64,000 nucleotides of DNA, taken from assembly GCF_024713975.1 (NCBI RefSeq), contig NC_091116.1:4922463-4986462 (forward strand), given 5' to 3'. The notes under the pieces were generated by a model, which worked only from the letters and a program-made list of their open reading frames with translations, had not been told where the DNA came from and ran no database searches. The translations under genes were made by a program, and so were the position numbers. The DNA is from Paralichthys olivaceus. Its lineage: Eukaryota > Chordata > Actinopteri > Pleuronectiformes > Paralichthyidae. Positions 63,943 to 64,000 of this stretch are shown one piece after another. Numbering within the stretch: position 1 is the stretch's first letter; every line of letters starts with the position of its first letter.

Positions 63943-64000
63943 TCATCAAACAAGAGCAGCATGACAGTGTTTTGCTGCACTGAGCTGTTAAGTGTAAATA

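Overview
The window is vertebrate genomic DNA, and a teleost fish fits best. Genes are split by GT-AG introns (one GC-AG), introns are short, and CA/GATA microsatellites and small fish-type repeats are common. Codon joins across introns give full-length proteins that match known vertebrate families. Every gene model here was built by hand from splice sites, reading phase and remembered family sequences; no search was run.

Layout: 1-950 holds the first coding exon of a nudt15-like Nudix hydrolase on the minus strand; the rest lies off the left edge. 1305-2410 is a 50-bp tandem-repeat block carrying CTCF-like motifs. 2963-8133 (+) is a RING/B-box/coiled-coil/SPRY TRIM ubiquitin ligase in 16 coding exons, eleven of them tiny phase-1 exons forming a hinge. 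10590-20950 (-) is trak2 (kinesin/mitochondria adaptor), converging on the TRIM gene. 24808-29578 (+) is stradb (STRAD-beta pseudokinase), divergent from trak2. 33827-45803 (+) is an arhgap20-type PH/RA/RhoGAP protein. 48920-51903 (-) is fdx1 (mitochondrial [2Fe-2S] ferredoxin), convergent with arhgap20. 53384-57139 (+) is a secreted C-type-lectin-domain protein with a large array of 14-residue repeats. 59854-63886 (-) is the 3' end (WD40 part) of nbeal1, continuing past the right edge.

In human, TRAK2, STRADB and NBEAL1 are in 2q33 and FDX1 is next to ARHGAP20 in 11q22, so the window joins two conserved blocks. The genes are housekeeping or signalling genes with no evident shared pathway. 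The two unusual loci are the repeat-bearing lectin (17 copies of one motif, 12 almost identical) and the TRIM gene with its array of skippable phase-1 mini-exons. Secondary points are the expanded 50-bp CTCF-like array, repeat-borne nuclear-receptor sites, and a phase-matched alternative first exon of trak2.
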